A stretch of DNA of 53,323 nucleotides from Paenibacillus herberti (GTDB taxonomy: Bacteria; Bacillota; Bacilli; Paenibacillales; Paenibacillaceae). The stretch covers positions 2,221,357 through 2,274,679 of the forward strand of contig NZ_NMUQ01000001.1 of assembly GCF_002233675.1 (NCBI RefSeq), in the 5' to 3' direction. This document shows positions 45,387 through 53,323 of the stretch, piece after piece. The notes under the pieces were generated by a model. It ran no database searches. It was not told the DNA's origin and saw only the letters and a program-made list of their open reading frames with translations. The position numbers and the translations under genes were made by a program. The number at the start of each line of letters is the position of its first letter. The stretch's first letter is position 1.

Positions 45387-46060
45387 TGAAGGGGTTATGG
45401 GTAAAAGATTTATTGTTCTTAAGGAAGCAAATGTTGGCCGCCATATTAACCTTGATTTTAGCGATACTCAGTTTGGCTTTTTTTAGTCAAAACGGCATTA
45501 TGATCGGAATGGCTATATTTTCGGTAACCGTCTCCTTCCTCATCTTAAACTCGTTAACTTTAGATCAGCAAAATCATGGATTCATGTATTTAATGACCCT
45601 GCCATTTAAAAAGAAACAATACGTCATCCAAAAATATTTATTGCTATTGTTTACCATAATATGCTCTGTGATCCTTATGACGATAATCTCTGTTATCTTC
45701 GCTGAAATAACGGATTGGAACCTTAATTTATCGGATATTTTTGTTCGTGTTTATGGTGTTGGACTCGCTATTTTATTAATTTTAATCGTTACAACTCAAT
45801 ATCAAATTAAAAATGGTCCCGAAAAAGCACAAGTCGCAATGTCCCTGATTGGGGCGATTGTTGCGGTTGTTGTTGGAGGGGTAATCGCATTAGTAAAATA
45901 CACTGAATTGGGCTATAAAGTTTTTAATCAAATTTATACGTTTTATATGGACTATGGCAGCATTCCCTTTTTAGTTCTCTTTACAATCGTAGGGGCTGCT
46001 GTAGTTAGTACATCCTGTAAAAAAAGTATTCAGATGCTGGAGACTATGGAGATTCAATAG
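45386..46060 (+). CDS. ABC-2-type transporter permease
   Basis: 224 residues with six hydrophobic helices (for example MLAAILTLILAILSLAFFS, LLLLFTIICSVILMTIISVIF, SIPFLVLFTIVGAAVVST). No recognised substrate. Last gene of the three-gene operon. Confidence 0.85.
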   Translation: MKGLWVKDLLFLRKQMLAAILTLILAILSLAFFSQNGIMIGMAIFSVTVSFLILNSLTLDQQNHGFMYLMTLPFKKKQYVIQKYLLLLFTIICSVILMTIISVIFAEITDWNLNLSDIFVRVYGVGLAILLILIVTTQYQIKNGPEKAQVAMSLIGAIVAVVVGGVIALVKYTELGYKVFNQIYTFYMDYGSIPFLVLFTIVGAAVVSTSCKKSIQMLETMEIQ

Positions 46061-46162
46061 TGACTATGCCGGCTTGGCAAACGTGCTCACGTAAACTTTA
46101 AATATCTTTAGTTGCGAAGATCGATTTCATACAAAGTTATAGCCCTAAACACAGCGCTATTC

Positions 46163-46226
46163 AGCTCTATAAGCATGAAGAACGACAGCCAATTCACCGA
46201 CTATCGTTCTTCATGCTTATAGAGCT
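46163..46226. terminator. perfect 23-bp inverted repeat between converging genes
   Basis: Arms at 46163-46185 and 46204-46226 pair without a mismatch around an 18-nt loop (arm begins AGCTCTATAAGC). There is no clear U run, but the position between converging genes suits a bidirectional terminator. Confidence 0.65.
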
Positions 46227-46256
46227 ATTGTTACCATTAGCAATATAGATTCTACT

Positions 46257-48296
46257 TCAATTAGATGCAAACCATTCTGGTAACAGTATTCTTTTTAGAC
46301 AATGGTCGAACCACACTACAACCCTATTTAAATAGTCTCTTTGATACTCTTGATTCCATCCGCCCCCATGAGCGGCTTTAGTATAACATACTAAATAAGT
46401 TTCAATTCCGAGACCCTCTAGACCCAAGAATAGAGTCCTTGCTTCACTAGTCCAATGTGCGCCGTCCCATTGCATCTCACCCCCTGTTTCAATGAACAAG
46501 ACAGGTGTTTTAATCGATCCGATATTCTCTAGTGACGATAGTTACTTATACATTTCAGGCCTGAGCCACATATCCTTTGGACTAGCTTCCCCTAATCGGC
46601 TGGGCCTAAAAGCATGAAAAGGAACTCCATAATTACGATCCTGGTGCAGGAAGTCGTGAATCCCGCAAATCCCAATCGCTCCCTTAAAACGATCCGTCTG
46701 TGAAACGATCCATGTCGAAAGTCCACCACCGTAACTGAACCCATAAAGTCCGACTGCATCAGGATCAGCAATTCCTTGTTCTATCAAATAATCCACACCT
46801 GCCATTACATCCTTAAAAGGATTTCTCATGATCTGCAGGTTTCCAAGTTCCTTTTGAAATTCTAAGCCGTAACCGCTGCTCCCCCTAAAATTCGGAATGA
46901 ACACAGCGTATCCTTGATTGGCGAGGAAAAAAGCTGCACTTTGTCCTCCCGCGCAGTTCAACTCTTTAAAATCTGCAATAATTGTCCCTTCAGGTCCGCC
47001 GTGTAAAAACACAAGTGTAGGGACATGACTTCCTGATTCATAAGCAACGGGAAGAACAAGAAGTGACTCGATAATCCAGCCGTCCCTCTCATATTTAATA
47101 ACCTTCACCTCAGGGATTGGGTAAGTAATTACCCCATCACTGAAGTGACTTAACTTCTCCATATTTCCTGTTTCAGATCTCTTCCAGATTTCCATAGGTT
47201 CGCTTGGACCGCTGTATGGGAAAATCACGGAATGTTCTTTGTGAAAACACTTCACCCCAGCAGTGTGATGATAGGAATAGATAACCCTTGTTTCATCTGT
47301 CAACTGCTTCAGCTCTCCTGTGGAAGTTTCTATTGAGAACATATAATTAGATAATCCTCTTTGCGCTGTAAGAAATACATGTGAGGCATCAAAACTAAAA
47401 TCATGGAGTTTAACTTCATATCCTGGAATTTCTACTCTGCAAAGTTGCTGCAGCTTACCCTTATCCTGAAAATTGATCTCAACCGAGGAATGCAACACGG
47501 AAGCGATATATAAGCTCTGACCTTTCATTTTGATTAGATCTGCATCTCCCGAATACAAAAGTTTTTGCCCGGATCCAGAAACGAAAACTTTCTTCAGTTC
47601 ATCATTTTCTTTGACTACTATCGTACCTCCGTCACCCCATCCGATTATATCCATTTCTCCATTCGAATAATGGGTCAACCGCCTATTTTCTCCAGTAATC
47701 ATGTCGATCATATGCAGCTCGCATCGGTATAAAGAAGAAATGTAATCAACGTAGTCCTTATTATTCTGTTTCCTAGTTCTAAAAACCATAATATCTGTTG
47801 AGGGCTTCTTCTTCTTGTAATTATAAATCAGGGAATTTCTGGATCCATTTGGCATAAGCCTGTAAGCAATCCATTTCCCGTCTGGAGACCAGCAAAGCTT
47901 TGTAAATTGAAATGGATTTTGGACGGAGGAATGAGTACTAGAAACTTGTCTTTTCCCAGAACCGTCTTGATTCATTACCCAAATTTCCGTTTTTCCAGAA
48001 ATACAAGATAGATAAGCGATCTTACTTCCATCAGGAGACCAGCTTGGAGCATGGGCATCTTCATCAGAGGACAAAAGCTCAGTGTAAGCACCGTCATTAA
48101 GGTTTAGGAGCCGGATTGAACGATTACGCCTCCCCTGTTCATATTCTTCTTCAGGCATATCATGATTTCCGAAAACGATCAGAGCTTGCTGGTCATCTGG
48201 CGAAATTGACAATTCTTCATAATCAAAGTAGTTAGCCGCTATTACATCATTTTTTAACTGCTCACTGATTAATGAGTCGTCGGTAACCTTATTCAC
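46257..48296 (-). pseudogene. S9-family (prolyl oligopeptidase-like) peptidase, interrupted by an in-frame stop
   Basis: Residues 1-about 340 form a WD40-like propeller with PSWSPDGSKIAYLS and LCWSPDGKWIAYR; then an alpha/beta hydrolase domain with the oxyanion stretch LVFLHGGPEGT and serine in GFSYGGGLS. The frame stops at TAA (46542-46544) right after PEMYK, yet continues in the same frame with LSSLENIGSIKTPVLFIETG and the expected catalytic histidine in KAAHGG, to a stop at 46257. The TAA could come from CAA. Without the last 94 codons the catalytic triad is incomplete. GTG at 48296 follows GGGAGGT. Sequencing error is possible but less likely than for a frameshift. Confidence 0.85.
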
Positions 48297-48402
48297 CTAT
48301 ATTACCTCCCACTTCAAGTAGAAAGAACATACATTTTCCACGAAGTGAAGCATTCCTCTTTTCACTGGCTTTCATTTAGCGGTTGTTAATTTAAAAAAAA
48401 TG

Positions 48403-48432
48403 TTGACATGGTTTTGGTCAGCATGATATGAT
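48403..48432 (+). promoter_or_regulatory. promoter of tRNA-Ala
   Basis: TTGACA (48403-48408), 18-bp spacer, TATGAT (48427-48432), about 60 bases before the mature tRNA. Confidence 0.75.
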
Positions 48433-48498
48433 CTTTCTTGTCGCAGTAATCATTTTCAAAAAGAAAATGGATTGAATACATACGACATTCATTTATAC

Positions 48499-48574
48499 GG
48501 GGCCTTAGCTCAGCTGGGAGAGCGCATCGCTGGCAGCGATGAGGTCAGGGGTTCGATCCCCCTAGGCTCCACCA
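48499..48574 (+). tRNA. tRNA-Ala (GGC), intact copy
   Basis: 76 bases with CCA encoded. Acceptor stem GGGGCCT / AGGCTCC pairs fully (one G-U). Anticodon GGC at 48532-48534. Own promoter upstream and terminator downstream. It is the parent-like copy of the two minus-strand versions. Confidence 0.95.
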
Positions 48575-48588
48575 AATTAAAACCTTGT

Positions 48589-48614
48589 AGCACCGGGAAA
48601 TCCCGGTGCTTTTT
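48589..48614 (+). terminator. terminator of tRNA-Ala
   Basis: AGCACCGGGA / TCCCGGTGCT stem with AA loop, then TTTT GATTTTT. Confidence 0.92.
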
Positions 48615-48660
48615 GATTTTTATATAGAACAAGAATGGCTACAGATGCGTTCTTGGTCAC

Positions 48661-49009
48661 GCGTCTGGTCACATGAGTTGAATTTTCATTGCTTTTATAA
48701 AGCTAAACAGTTGATTGCGCGATGGTTTGTGTACACTAATTTTCGAAGCTAAGAGTTCTCGTAAGCTTAATGCTACGATTGCGATCCTTCATTCTTAAAA
48801 AGCATATCTCCGAACTGAAGTGCGGTCTCTTTGTGAACTGAAGGCAAAATGGTTAGCCTATTGCCGAGCATCCTATTATACAGACAGACAATGGTTGGGA
48901 GGGAATGGAACTCTTGGTCGAATGAAAGCCGATGGAGATCAAGACGAAGAAGGTCTACAACGTCACCGAAGGTCTGTACGCATTCAATTTCTAATCAAGC
49001 GTTATGGGG
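48661..49009. other. no recognisable gene
   Basis: About 350 bp without a supported gene. A weak plus-strand frame at 48820-49044 has no ribosome site and no familiar motif; it may be a decayed remnant. Confidence 0.5.
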
Positions 49010-49034
49010 GAGAGCGGGTCACCGCTCTCTTTTC
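49010..49034 (+). terminator. rho-independent terminator
   Basis: GAGAGCGG / CCGCTCTC stem with GTCA loop, followed by TTTT. No clear gene precedes it, which hints at a lost or decayed gene. Confidence 0.75.
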
Positions 49035-49079
49035 TATTGCATGAAGCGTGATAAAAATAAGGAATCAGAAAGAGGGAGT

Positions 49080-49361
49080 CTATTTGCTCTTCAGATTCTC
49101 CTCATCATTTTTCTTATTTTGGGTTAATTTTATTTTGTTTTGTCGAGAGTAAGTTGATATTGAAACAATCAGATTTAATATTCCGACTAGAATCGTCCCT
49201 ATCATTAAAATAAGTTGAACTGTAGTAGGTCCAGGTACTGTCCCGTCGCCAACTGCTCCAGTTCTGGGTTGTTTCATATCCCAATAACCATATAATAATC
49301 CAATCAGAGGGACCAGAATCGTTACAACGCTCGCCACCATGTATGCCACATACTTATTCAT
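49080..49361 (-). CDS. small membrane protein with two helices
   Basis: 93 residues from the ATG at 49361, which follows GGAGGAG. Two hydrophobic helices (YMVASVVTILVPLIGLLYGYW and VQLILMIGTILVGILNLIVSIS) and a basic, lysine/asparagine-rich C-terminal tail. Divergent from the exported protein gene, 155 bp away. Not recognised; an immunity-like or holin-like role is only a guess from size and position. Confidence 0.7.
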   Translation of the reverse strand: MNKYVAYMVASVVTILVPLIGLLYGYWDMKQPRTGAVGDGTVPGPTTVQLILMIGTILVGILNLIVSISTYSRQNKIKLTQNKKNDEENLKSK

Positions 49362-49516
49362 TTTATCTCCTCCTAACAATTAAATGATACTACACATTAT
49401 AACCTCGTAGTACCTAAAATGGAAAAAAGGGACCTTAGTACTATATATTCCCTTACCAAATTCAGGTTAAAATATTTTTGTAAATATTAGAAAATTCTTG
49501 TTTTTAAGGAGGAATT

Positions 49517-50752
49517 ATGTCAAAGAACAGAATTAAGAAACTTGTCGTGGCAATGAGTCTAGGTTCACTACTAAGTTTAACAGTGCTTCAACCGATTTCG
49601 GCTGAAAACTCATCTGTGAGTAATATCGAGAAAAAATCGCCGATCACAACTGTGGAATCATACATAATTGAAACTTATTCTGATACACAAAATTCTGAAG
49701 GTTATTTTGAGAAAATTGGATATGAAGTTGTCAGTGCTACAACGAAGATCGTTGAGGGTACTGATGATACGATCGAAGCTGAGACAAGTTCCGTTTCTGA
49801 TTTTTACAGCAATGATGGATCTTATATCAAAACGGTAATCAAAAATGATCACGCAACAAACAATTATTCAACGGGTAAAGCTCTCGTTAAAAATCAAAAT
49901 GTTACTACATCCTCGCCTGCGAACGATAATTCTCAACTTGCTTCTTTTATTAAGAACAAAGATACATTTGAGAAGAACACTTTAGATACGGATCAACAAT
50001 TAAAACTTTCCAAAAAGATTGAAGAGCGGGTCAAACTCCTTCCTGATGCCGAATCTCGAGAAGTAAAGGGAATATCCCGTGACGAGCTAGAGAAGGTAAA
50101 ACAAAAAATTGCTGAGCAGACGTCAAAGAGAACAGTGTCGAATACCACAAGTGACTCGTTCGTTGATACCACTCTTCCGTCAGTTGCGGATCAGTCGAAT
50201 TTTTCCACTAGCAGTTCAATGATGGTAAGTACGTGTCCATCTAACACCAATGGTGTTGAATCTTGTGGGGCATGGGATAATTATTATCGGCATAATATAT
50301 TAAATGGGGATTTTACTGTGCAAGTCTTGGGGCATGCTGGAGAAGATAGCATGTATTCGAGATTGCATGGTAGTATTGGCACGGACACTGCTAAGGCTAC
50401 AAGACTTTCCACGTTTAAACAACAAATTAATACCTATGAGAGATATATCGTAGATGATCTTGAGGCAGGAGTATTTTGGGAGATTGTTGGTTGGGCATCG
50501 GCGCTTGCTTCATTCATTCTTTTGGTACAAGGCTTTGGAACTGGACCCGTGGGATGGGTAGCGGTGGTAGCGCTCTACTCGAATGCGATCCTTACGTTTG
50601 CAGGCTTTACCTCTTCAGCATATGCAACCAATGCCAGGCTGCAAATAAGCAAGAATGCAGCTTCACAACTAAGCAATGCTAAAACTACTCATTACAACAT
50701 GTTATACAATTTTGATCATAATTACGGTTCTGTATATGAGTCTGGATTCTAA
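49517..50752 (+). CDS. exported protein of unknown function with C-terminal hydrophobic hairpin
   Basis: 411 residues. A signal peptide (KKLVVAMSLGSLLSLTVLQ) is cut likely after PISA. Residues 30-235 are charged and serine/threonine-rich. The C-terminal 175 residues begin with a cysteine pair (TCPSNTNGVESCG), have conserved-looking DNYYRHNILNGDFTVQVLG, and two hydrophobic helices joined by FGTGPVGW (about 325-375). AAGGAGGAA precedes the ATG. I do not recognise a family. The layout, a long pro-region and a membrane-active hairpin, is compatible with a secreted toxin or envelope protein. AT-richer than the chromosome genes to its left and set in accessory DNA. Confidence 0.75.
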   Translation: MSKNRIKKLVVAMSLGSLLSLTVLQPISAENSSVSNIEKKSPITTVESYIIETYSDTQNSEGYFEKIGYEVVSATTKIVEGTDDTIEAETSSVSDFYSNDGSYIKTVIKNDHATNNYSTGKALVKNQNVTTSSPANDNSQLASFIKNKDTFEKNTLDTDQQLKLSKKIEERVKLLPDAESREVKGISRDELEKVKQKIAEQTSKRTVSNTTSDSFVDTTLPSVADQSNFSTSSSMMVSTCPSNTNGVESCGAWDNYYRHNILNGDFTVQVLGHAGEDSMYSRLHGSIGTDTAKATRLSTFKQQINTYERYIVDDLEAGVFWEIVGWASALASFILLVQGFGTGPVGWVAVVALYSNAILTFAGFTSSAYATNARLQISKNAASQLSNAKTTHYNMLYNFDHNYGSVYESGF

Positions 50753-50994
50753 TTTTAATAAACCCGCCCATGACGGAGAGTGCTTAAGCTAAGGCATGGA
50801 AATGGTTCTCCGTTTAGTAGTGTAGAGACTGCTGCTTTTCTTGAATTATTCAAAAATGGAAATATTTTTCGGCATTGTCTAACCAAAGTTGATTTGCTCC
50901 CCTTTAAGTAGACAAGTTAAAAAATAAACCGGCTACTTGGAAGTCACTGAAGAACTCACCAGTTTTACATTTCGGTTGCACATATAATTGCAAT

Positions 50995-51036
50995 GAAGAC
51001 ATCCGTCCAACGATTGGACGGATGTCTTCTCTTTTA
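50995..51036 (+). terminator. strong hairpin, likely terminator
   Basis: GAAGACATCCGTCC / GGACGGATGTCTTC, a perfect 14-bp stem with a 7-nt loop, then TCTCTTTT. It stands 240 bp after the exported protein gene; the space between shows no gene. Confidence 0.75.
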
Positions 51037-51331
51037 GGAGCTGAATCGGACTGTATTTACCGTTGTTTTTGTCGATTAACTTAAGGTTCACGGCAAATAT
51101 AGGGCTGATCTGCTGTTCGTAATCCTGTTGCATTTTCGGCGTGATGCCTTTTCGATCGTCTACAAACAACTGAGAGTGGTTCTGAATCGCTTCCGTCCTT
51201 CCATCGGGTGAGGACATTGGCATGAATGCCATGTCATCTGCGAGCTGGGAAAATGACTATTCTTCTTTCAAAACTTCTAGCACTAGATGTGCTTTTTCCT
51301 CGGGAGTGAACTTCCTTCCTGTAGATTTCAT
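51030..51331 (-). pseudogene. IS3-family transposase orfA remnant
   Basis: From the ATG at 51331 the frame reads MKSTGRKFTPEEKAHLVLEV, stops at TAG after LKEE, and continues with SFSQLADD, then EAIQNHSQLFVDDRKGIT and MQQDYEQQI, all typical of IS3/IS911-type orfA. The end is scrambled and orfB is absent. A decayed element. Confidence 0.8.
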
Positions 51332-51449
51332 ACAACTAAGATACTCCTTTTTCGATGTTTAGTTTCTATGTAGCATTATAGATAATGGATCTTTTATTGG
51401 TCGAGTAGGCGGGGACTTTCCGTCGCGGATTGTACCCCTACTCCTCACA

Positions 51450-51482
51450 GATCCGTACGGGCGCATTTTACGCATACGGCTC
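51450..51482 (-). ncRNA. group II intron domain V
   Basis: The minus strand reads GAGCCGTATGCG, TAAAAT, then CGCCCGTACGGATC: the catalytic hairpin of group II introns, as in Ll.LtrB (GAGCCGUAU...GUACGGUUC). It is 12 bp after the maturase stop. Confidence 0.85.
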
Positions 51483-51634
51483 TTCACATCATCCTTACAG
51501 CTTTGGCATGTCGTAGATATTGACGTAGACGCGCGGTTTGGGCAGCTTGAAGTTCTTTAAGACTTCGAAAAATCTCTCCTTCGTGAAACTCTTTTTCTGG
51601 CTTCTGCAATTTAGCCATTTCAGCATCAGGTTAA

Positions 51635-51641
51635 TCGTTAT
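51635..51641 (+). repeat. left copy of 7-bp target duplication
   Basis: TCGTTAT, repeated at 53014-53020. Confidence 0.88.
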
Positions 51642-53013
51642 CTATAAATGAGCAAATTCACTTCCAGTAAACTGTAAAACAAAAAAGAAGAGAGACAAAG
51701 CGTTCTCCTTGTGGTAAAAAGTAGTCACCACAACTGATTTTCACCAAGGAGAAATTGCTATGTCTCATACTTTCATCCTACCCGATCATGCCGCGCTTCG
51801 CAATTACTTGTTACAACACCGGTTACCGCTGTATTTTTCTAAGCCGGTCGTGGCGCATATCGAGACCTACATGGCGGCGGCTGCAGCGAAAGATTTTCGT
51901 GGCAAGGTAGTGGATCTAGCCGAGTATAGTAGCTGCCACCGTACGACACTTGGGCATTTTCTGGCCGAAGGCAAGTGGGATGAAGCGGTGTTGCAAAACA
52001 AAGTCAAGGTCGAATCACTTCGGTACGTGGTTCAAATAGCCAAGCAGACAGCAGAGCCGCTGTTTGTTATTCATGATGATACGATCTCCAAGAAGACAAA
52101 GCCTTCGTCACAGGCGCAATCTCCGATGGAGCAGACCGGGTTTCATCATTCTCACTTGGAAGGAAAAGTGGTTTGGGGCCATCAAGTTCAAGCGACGGTG
52201 GTCCAAAGTAACGACACTTCTTTGATCCATTCCATTGACTTGTACGACAAAACGAAAACGAATCCCGACGGCACGGTGTATACAAAAATAGATCATGTGT
52301 GCGATATAGCCGCTACGCTGCCTCTTCCGCCTCATGGCGGTTACGTGCTTGTGGATTCTTGGTTCACTTGCTCTCGCGTAATCGACAGCTACGCCTCTGC
52401 TGGCTACCATCTTATTGGTGGTCTTAAAACCAATCGGATTATCTACCCGCAAGGGATCCGTATCTCCCTAAAGGATTTTTCCGCCCATATCCGCAAAGAA
52501 GACGTTCGCCTTGTGACCGTGAACGGAACTTCATACTGGACATACCGATATGAAGGCGCCTTGAACGATATTGAAAATGCTGCCGTTCTGCTGTGCTGGC
52601 CGGAGCAAGCGTTTGGTGTGCCTAAAGCGCTACGCGCTTTTTTGTGCACGGATGTTTCCTTGGATACGGAAACGATTTCCATGTATTACAGCAAGCGTTG
52701 GCCCATTGAGATTTTTTTCCGCCAGTCCAAAAACAATCTTGGCTTCGATACCTACCAGGTTCGTTCAGCAACGGCATTTACCCGCCTATGGGCGTTGCTG
52801 GCTTGGACACATTTGTACTGTACTACAGGGTTAGGGCAACCCTGCCCTTTTGGCGAAGGATTGCGTACGGTTCGGAAGCAAGTCCAACTGGACCGACTTC
52901 AGTTTGTCTACGATTGCGGCAAGAACGGCATTCCATTTCACGTAGTTCGTGAACAGTTCAAGTTGGCTTGACCTATTTTGGGATTTTTTGTATCCGTTTT
53001 TGCTCATTTATAG
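51642..53013 (+). mobile_element. intact IS4/IS701-like insertion sequence, 1372 bp
   Basis: Perfect 15-bp ends: CTATAAATGAGCAAA at 51642-51656 and its complement at 52999-53013. Flanked by the direct repeat TCGTTAT. One transposase gene fills it. It lies in the maturase gene of a group II intron and is a different IS from the one at 22 kb. Confidence 0.9.
51760..52971 (+). CDS. IS701/IS4-like DDE transposase
   Basis: 403 residues. Likely catalytic residues: D in FVIHDDTISKKT, D in VLVDSWFTCSRV and E in SKRWPIEIFFRQSKNNLGF. The N-terminal part (VDLAEYSSCHRTTLGHFLAEGKWD) is the helical DNA-binding domain. AAGGAGAAA precedes the ATG. Appears intact. Confidence 0.9.
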   Translation: MSHTFILPDHAALRNYLLQHRLPLYFSKPVVAHIETYMAAAAAKDFRGKVVDLAEYSSCHRTTLGHFLAEGKWDEAVLQNKVKVESLRYVVQIAKQTAEPLFVIHDDTISKKTKPSSQAQSPMEQTGFHHSHLEGKVVWGHQVQATVVQSNDTSLIHSIDLYDKTKTNPDGTVYTKIDHVCDIAATLPLPPHGGYVLVDSWFTCSRVIDSYASAGYHLIGGLKTNRIIYPQGIRISLKDFSAHIRKEDVRLVTVNGTSYWTYRYEGALNDIENAAVLLCWPEQAFGVPKALRAFLCTDVSLDTETISMYYSKRWPIEIFFRQSKNNLGFDTYQVRSATAFTRLWALLAWTHLYCTTGLGQPCPFGEGLRTVRKQVQLDRLQFVYDCGKNGIPFHVVREQFKLA

Positions 53014-53020
53014 TCGTTAT
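53014..53020 (+). repeat. right copy of 7-bp target duplication
   Basis: TCGTTAT, identical to 51635-51641. Confidence 0.88.
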
Positions 53021-53323
53021 ATCATAATAGGCGTGTACCCTCTCGAAATTATCCGTAATTCCATAATATCGGTAGTGCCCTGCCAGTTTGGCCCGGAGCG
53101 TTTTGAGAAACATCTTCTGTTCCATATGACGATTAGCCTTGATCCATGTTTTCATCGCTTTAACCTTTTGTTTGAATTTTTTTCCACTTGTTTTGCGTTT
53201 AACCCGAAACATACCGCCGTCCAGTAAGCCAAAAACCATCTCAACGAGCTCATTCTTGCTAAGCCTCATCGCTTGCTCCCGGGCTAGTTTCATGAGATCT
53301 CCTCCGTTGTATTCCTTGTTAAG

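Larger units (their letters stand above)
48499..48660 (+). repeat. tRNA-Ala/terminator block, inverted partner of 38695-38856
   Basis: Matches the minus-strand block of the same length 10 kb to the left, through the terminator to GGTCAC. The two could recombine to invert the 9.6 kb between them. Confidence 0.85.
51495..53293 (-). pseudogene. group II intron maturase C-terminal part, interrupted by an IS, with an altered N-terminus
   Basis: Right of the IS the frame reads FRVKRKTSGKKFKQKVKAMK, then LAGHYRYYGITDN and VHAYYD. Left of it, reading resumes with INLMLKWLNCRSQKKSF and ends KPRVYVNIYDMPKL at 51495. Deleting the IS and one TCGTTAT copy joins them in frame as YYDITINLMLKW, the maturase X domain; no endonuclease domain follows. 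Upstream of FRVKRK, the expected reverse transcriptase sequence is missing; instead an ATG at 53293 with GGAGGAG begins MKLAREQAMRLSKNELVEMV, which resembles an IS66-type transposase start. So the gene is broken twice. Confidence 0.75.
51400..53323 (-). mobile_element. 3' part of a group II intron, split by an IS (5' part outside or lost)
   Basis: On the minus strand: maturase C-terminus, then domain V (51450-51482), then domain VI whose GAGTAGG/CCTACTC stem ends in CTCGAC, giving an intron end at 51400. An IS lies at 51642-53013 inside the maturase gene. The 5' part of the intron is not visible in the window. Confidence 0.8.

Noticed and set aside
48820-49044. Small plus-strand gene of 74 codons before the orphan terminator
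   Set aside because: No ribosome site, two competing frames, no familiar motif; kept only as a possible remnant.
50933-51232. Independent 99-residue protein on the minus strand
   Set aside because: Its sequence continues the broken IS3-type orfA frame, and its tail runs through a terminator hairpin; it is part of the remnant.

Overview
The window looks like chromosomal DNA of a low-to-mid-GC endospore-forming Firmicute, most probably Paenibacillus or a close relative. The basis is strong AGGAGG-type ribosome binding sites with frequent GTG and TTG starts, several LplABC/MsmEFG-like sugar importers without their own ATPase, YesM/YesN and membrane-bound AraC regulators, and GH20, GH43, GH93 and GH2 glycan enzymes. 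This is inferred from gene content, not from a database match.

Layout. (1) 1-1.25 kb: the 3' end of a TnpB element, directly followed by a radical SAM/SPASM gene. (2) 1.25-9.5 kb, minus strand: a glycan-uptake operon of two LplB/LplC-like permeases, a lipoprotein binding protein, a membrane AraC regulator broken by a frameshift, a GH20 hexosaminidase and a DUF1801 protein. (3) 9.6-13.4 kb: an M23 peptidase lipoprotein facing away from an OmpR-type two-component pair. (4) 13.4-14 kb: an aminoglycoside adenylyltransferase-like gene that seems to have lost its middle. (5) 14.1-21.9 kb, minus strand: an eight-gene operon with a binding protein, two permeases, cupin, Gfo/Idh/MocA dehydrogenase, sugar-phosphate isomerase/epimerase, Tm-1-like ATP-binding protein and PEP-hydrolase-family TIM barrel. 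(6) 22.0-26.0 kb: an intact IS4-family element with a 9-bp target duplication sits between that operon and a divergent YesM/YesN-type pair. Four 20-bp palindromes at an exact 52-bp period follow the pair. (7) 26.5-35.5 kb, minus strand: an arabinan-type locus with AraC regulator, binding protein, two permeases, GH43, GH93 with ricin-B and AbfB-like modules, and GH2. (8) 35.7-38.6 kb: a second OmpR-type pair. (9) 38.7-48.6 kb: a segment marked by three tRNA-Ala(GGC) copies, two minus and one plus, of which one is a pseudogene. It carries a heterodimeric ABC exporter with a MarR regulator, a YtrA-like GntR/ABC/permease operon and an S9 peptidase broken by a stop codon. (10) 48.7-53.3 kb: accessory DNA with an unknown exported protein, a small membrane protein, an IS3-type remnant, and the 3' end of a group II intron whose maturase is split by a second, intact IS with a 7-bp target duplication.

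The three import loci each pair a sensor or AraC-type regulator with a binding protein, two permeases and catabolic enzymes. All lack an ATPase, so they presumably share an MsmX-like ATPase encoded elsewhere. The most unusual features are the 52-bp-phased palindrome array, the nested mobile elements at the right end, the IS that offers an outward promoter to the YesMN pair, the tRNA-Ala duplications, and several freshly broken genes (AraC frameshift, S9 nonsense, deleted adenylyltransferase).
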